A stretch of 7,937 bases of DNA, taken from contig JAUSEJ010000579.1 in assembly GCA_030650265.1 (NCBI GenBank), forward strand, positions 1-7,937, in the 5' to 3' direction. Shown here one piece after another: positions 5,330-7,937 of this stretch (its first letter is position 1; each line of letters starts with the position of its first letter). The notes under the pieces were generated by a model, which saw only the letters and a list, made by a program, of their open reading frames with translations, was not told the origin of the DNA and made no database searches. Position numbers and translations under genes: made by a program. The stretch is from Dehalococcoidia bacterium. GTDB taxonomy: Bacteria > Chloroflexota > Dehalococcoidia > JACPQF01.

Positions 5330-6250
5330 TTGCAGCGACTTATCGCCATGAGGGTTTTCTACGGTTTCATAACACTGATCATAGTCTCCATGCTCGTCTT
5401 CATTCTCAGCCGACTCACCGGTGATCCAACTTCCCTGATGTTGCCTCTGGACGCCACGGAAGAAGCTCGAGAGAACATGCGGCACGTTCTGGGTCTGGAC
5501 AGGCCGCTCCCGGAGCAGTACTGGATCTTCGTCTCGAACGCCGTTAGGGGAGACCTGGGCAAATCCATCCGGTTTCGCGAGCAGGTGAGCGCCTTGTACA
5601 TGCAACGGCTGCCAAACACGCTGAAGCTGGCTGGTTGTGCTGTCCTTTTTGTCCTCGTCGTAAGCATCCCACTTGGTTGCCTTTCGGCTCTGAAGAAGGA
5701 CTCGGCCTTTGACGTCGGGGTGCGCACGGTAGTGTCCATGGGCCTGGCCGCGCCTTCATTCTGGCTGGGCCTCATGCTCATGCAGATCTTTGCGGTCTGG
5801 CTGAGGTGGGTTGATGCTGCCGGCATGGCCAAGCCCACGAGTTACATCCTGCCGGCTGTCACTCTGGGCATGCACATGGCCTCCGGCATTACGAGAATTC
5901 TGCGATCCGGCATGATCGATGTTCTAGATTCGGAGTTCATCAAGATGCTTCGCATCAAAGGCCTTCCGGAGCGACAGGTCGTTTTCCGGCACGGCCTGAA
6001 AAATGCCTTCATCCCGCCACTAACAATCCTTGGCCAGTATACGGCCATCATTCTTGGCGGCGCGGTGGTGGTTGAGGTGATCTTCACCTGGCCGGGGATA
6101 GGCCGGCTCTCCTATGAAGCCATTATGTCCCGGGATTTTCCCGTGATACAGGCAGTGGTTCTGATTAACGGGGCCATTCTTCTCTTTGCGAATCTTCTCG
6201 TGGACATCCTCTACGCCTACGTAGATCCACGGATAAGGAGCAGTGTATGA
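5330..6250 (+). CDS. dppB: Dipeptide/oligopeptide/nickel-type ABC importer, permease 1 (DppB-like)
   Basis: Inner-membrane permease of a peptide/nickel-class importer, one half of the translocation channel. At 306 residues it has the usual DppB length. The first membrane helix (about 9-28) is followed by LSRLTGDPTSLM (26-37), a soluble loop with LGLDRPLPEQYW (54-65) and GDLGKSI (74-80), then further helices (about 101-120, 131-157, 172-188, 231-255 and 272-295). The EAA coupling motif that docks on the ATPase is EFIKMLRIKGLPERQVVFRH (202-221), ending in KNAFIPP. FTWPGIGRL (252-260) and the C-terminal DPRIR (299-303) are family marks. The start is TTG at 5330, chosen on its Shine-Dalgarno; ATG at 5348 would remove six residues before the first helix. 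It overlaps the next gene by ATGA. Substrate cannot be predicted from permease sequence. Confidence 0.95.
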   Translation: MQRLIAMRVFYGFITLIIVSMLVFILSRLTGDPTSLMLPLDATEEARENMRHVLGLDRPLPEQYWIFVSNAVRGDLGKSIRFREQVSALYMQRLPNTLKLAGCAVLFVLVVSIPLGCLSALKKDSAFDVGVRTVVSMGLAAPSFWLGLMLMQIFAVWLRWVDAAGMAKPTSYILPAVTLGMHMASGITRILRSGMIDVLDSEFIKMLRIKGLPERQVVFRHGLKNAFIPPLTILGQYTAIILGGAVVVEVIFTWPGIGRLSYEAIMSRDFPVIQAVVLINGAILLFANLLVDILYAYVDPRIRSSV

Positions 6251-7146
6251 CAACCGAAATATCGGTCAGGGATCGTCTACGTAATAAGCCCAAATCTGGT
6301 GTCGGCCGTCTTCTCGAGATTGTGCGTAAGGCCCCAAAGTTCCCGTCGATTGTCATATTGAGTTTCATCTTGCTGGCTATCTTTGCCGATCTGGTCACCA
6401 CAATATCACCGTACGATCAGAACATACCGAACAGGTTGCAGGCCCCCGACTTCTTCGGGGTCAGAGAACATTGGATAGGCACTGATGCGCTCGGACGCGA
6501 CGTATTGACACGCCTGATCTATGGAGCAAGAGTAACGCTCACAGTGGCCCTTGCTGCCATTTCACTGGGACAGGCCATCGGCTTGACGCTGGGTATCACC
6601 TCTGGCTTCTTCGGGGGATGGTACGACAAGGTTGTCATGCGTGTGGTGGATGGGTTCATGTCCATCCCGGGCATTTTTCTTGCCTTGCTTTTGGCCGTGG
6701 TCCTGGGGCCCTCCTTCCAAACGGTGATCATAGCCATTGGTTTGGTCATCTGGGCCACGTTCGTGAGGACTCTCCGGGCTGAAACCATGAAGATCAAGGA
6801 AGCTGACTTCGTGAAGCTAGCACGTGTGGCCGGGTGTTCCAACTGGTGGATCATCTCCCGTCACATCTTCCCCAACCTGCTTAACCTCTGGGTTGTCCTG
6901 GTCAGCTTGCAGGTCGGGTCGGTTATACTCATCGAGGCATCGTTGGGATTCCTTGGCGCCGGGGTGCCGCCGCCGACTCCGTCGTGGGGCTCGCTTATCT
7001 CCGACGGGAGGCAGTACGTCACTTCGGCCTGGTGGCTCTCCTTCTTTCCTGGTCTAGCCATCATGCTGGTTGTACTCAGTGTAAACTTGTTCGGTGATTG
7101 GCTTAGAGACGTTTTAGATCCCCAAATGAGGCAGAGGGCAACATGA
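6247..7146 (+). CDS. dppC: Dipeptide/oligopeptide/nickel-type ABC importer, permease 2 (DppC-like)
   Basis: Second channel subunit, partner of the DppB-like protein. It has 299 residues, normal for DppC. A charged cytoplasmic N-terminus (1-32) leads to helix 1 (about 33-53). HWIGTDALGRDVLTRLIYGA (75-94) is the diagnostic DppC/OppC motif. Further helices lie near 95-120, 135-155, 157-175, 215-238 and 263-284. The EAA loop is EADFVKLARVAGCSNWWIIS (185-204), followed by RHIFPN. LGFLGAGVPPPTPSWGSLI (233-251) and the C-terminal GDWLRDVLDPQMR complete the family pattern. AAGGAG lies 6 nt before the ATG. Both ends overlap neighbours as ATGA, so the operon is translationally coupled and the subunits are probably made in fixed ratio. 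Confidence 0.95.
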   Translation: MTTEISVRDRLRNKPKSGVGRLLEIVRKAPKFPSIVILSFILLAIFADLVTTISPYDQNIPNRLQAPDFFGVREHWIGTDALGRDVLTRLIYGARVTLTVALAAISLGQAIGLTLGITSGFFGGWYDKVVMRVVDGFMSIPGIFLALLLAVVLGPSFQTVIIAIGLVIWATFVRTLRAETMKIKEADFVKLARVAGCSNWWIISRHIFPNLLNLWVVLVSLQVGSVILIEASLGFLGAGVPPPTPSWGSLISDGRQYVTSAWWLSFFPGLAIMLVVLSVNLFGDWLRDVLDPQMRQRAT

Positions 7147-7937
7147 GCGAAGTAAGAAGTGAATTAAATCAACTGCGGTCGGCTAGTCAAACTTCAAACG
7201 GCATCGCGCTTGAGGTAAAGAATCTCCAGACCTATCTCTACACGCGTTGGGGCGTAGTCAAAGCGGTGGATGGGGTGAGCCTGACACTGAGGGACGGCGA
7301 ATGCTTTGGACTGGTCGGCGAATCCGGCAGTGGCAAGACGATGCTTGGCCTGTCCTTGATCCGGCTGCTGCCAAAACCGGCGGGACGAATTGTTGGTGGG
7401 CAGGTTCTCCTTGGCGGGAAAGACCTTGTCACGAAGACTGAGGCAGAGATGAGAGAGGTACGCGGTCGTCGTATCTCCATGGTTTTGCAGGATCCCATGA
7501 CCGCCCTGGACCCGATTTTTACCGTCGGAAAACAGTTGAGCGAGACGATCACGATTGACGGTGACATGCAGGGGCCGGCGATCGTCGAGCGGGCGACCGA
7601 GCTTCTGAAGATGGTTCGCATTCCCGCTCCGGCTGAACGACTGGCAGCCTATCCCTTCCAGATGAGCGGCGGCATGAGGCAGAGAGTCGTCGGAGCGGTA
7701 GCGCTAGCGCGGGAACCGAGCATTATCATTGCCGATGAGCCTACTACGTCGTTAGACGTTACGACGCAGGCAAATTATCTCCGGCTTCTCAAGAGACTCC
7801 AGGAGCGGCTAAATCTAACGATGATCTTCATCACACATGACTTCGGCATTGTGGCACGGGTCTGCCACCGGGTGGGCGTCATGTACGCGGGCAAGCTCGT
7901 TGAAGTCGGGGACGTCGAGGAGATCTTCGATAACCCC
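7143..7937 (+). CDS. dppD: Dipeptide/oligopeptide/nickel-type ABC importer, ATPase (DppD-like), 3' end off window
   Basis: Cytoplasmic ATP-hydrolysing subunit that powers the two permeases. 265 codons are visible, from ATG 7143 (GAGGG 4 nt upstream) to the window edge with no stop. All nucleotide-binding motifs are present: Walker A GESGSGKT (59-66), Q-loop LQDPMTALDP (115-124), ABC signature MSGGMRQR (174-181), Walker B IIIADEP (194-200) with its catalytic Glu199, D-loop SLD (203-205) and H-loop THD with His232. DppD/OppD proteins run to about 320-340 residues and end in an oligopeptide-transporter C-terminal domain, which would start just past the cut. The first 20 or so residues are Ser- and Gln-rich and precede the usual family start, a short N-terminal extension. 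A DppF-like second ATPase and a substrate-binding protein would be expected downstream; neither is in view. Confidence 0.95.
   Translation, partial: MSEVRSELNQLRSASQTSNGIALEVKNLQTYLYTRWGVVKAVDGVSLTLRDGECFGLVGESGSGKTMLGLSLIRLLPKPAGRIVGGQVLLGGKDLVTKTEAEMREVRGRRISMVLQDPMTALDPIFTVGKQLSETITIDGDMQGPAIVERATELLKMVRIPAPAERLAAYPFQMSGGMRQRVVGAVALAREPSIIIADEPTTSLDVTTQANYLRLLKRLQERLNLTMIFITHDFGIVARVCHRVGVMYAGKLVEVGDVEEIFDNP

Noticed and set aside
4940..5605. 221-codon minus-strand open frame overlapping the start of the DppB-like gene
   Set aside because: It lies antisense over the first 275 bases of a clear permease gene and the importer promoter; the protein has no recognisable motif and a composition typical of a shadow frame.

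Overview
The window is bacterial chromosomal DNA, roughly mid-50s % G+C by eye, packed with genes in tight operons. It holds no mobile element, CRISPR array, tRNA or rRNA that I can see. The C5 route to tetrapyrroles (glutamyl-tRNA reductase) excludes a typical alphaproteobacterium. Non-ATG starts, a likely leaderless gene and sigma70-type promoters fit several phyla, Chloroflexota among them, but nothing here fixes the taxonomy and I give that only as a weak guess.

Left half (1-4419): a divergent tetrapyrrole locus. On the minus strand, hemA (glutamyl-tRNA reductase), hemC (hydroxymethylbilane synthase) and cobA (uroporphyrinogen-III C-methyltransferase, cut by the window edge) form one operon. 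hemA and hemC overlap, and hemC and cobA are 16 bp apart. On the plus strand lie sirC (precorrin-2 dehydrogenase, NAD-binding) and a CcsA/HemX-family membrane protein, joined by an ATGA overlap. Together HemA and HemC supply the common precursor. CobA diverts uroporphyrinogen III to precorrin-2, and SirC oxidises that to sirohydrochlorin, the branch toward siroheme, cobalamin or siroheme-derived hemes. HemL, HemB and HemD are not in view.

The two arms are driven from a 109-bp gap (2830-2938). It contains two near-consensus promoters in back-to-back orientation whose -35 hexamers are the same 7 bp read from opposite strands (2904-2910). The plus-strand promoter places its +1 exactly on the GTG start of sirC, so that gene is predicted to be leaderless.

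Middle (4420-5329): about 910 bp with no convincing protein gene. It contains a very strong-looking promoter (-35/-10 at 4611-4639, extended -10, A/T-rich upstream element) with no credible start codon behind it and several small hairpins just after the predicted +1, so it may make a non-coding RNA. A second promoter (5173-5202) with a leader of about 120 nt probably drives the next operon.

Right half (5330-7937): the start of a dipeptide/oligopeptide/nickel-type ABC importer operon: two permeases (DppB-like, DppC-like) and an ATPase (DppD-like, cut by the window edge), all joined by 4-bp ATGA overlaps. No substrate-binding protein lies upstream, so the substrate cannot be assigned.
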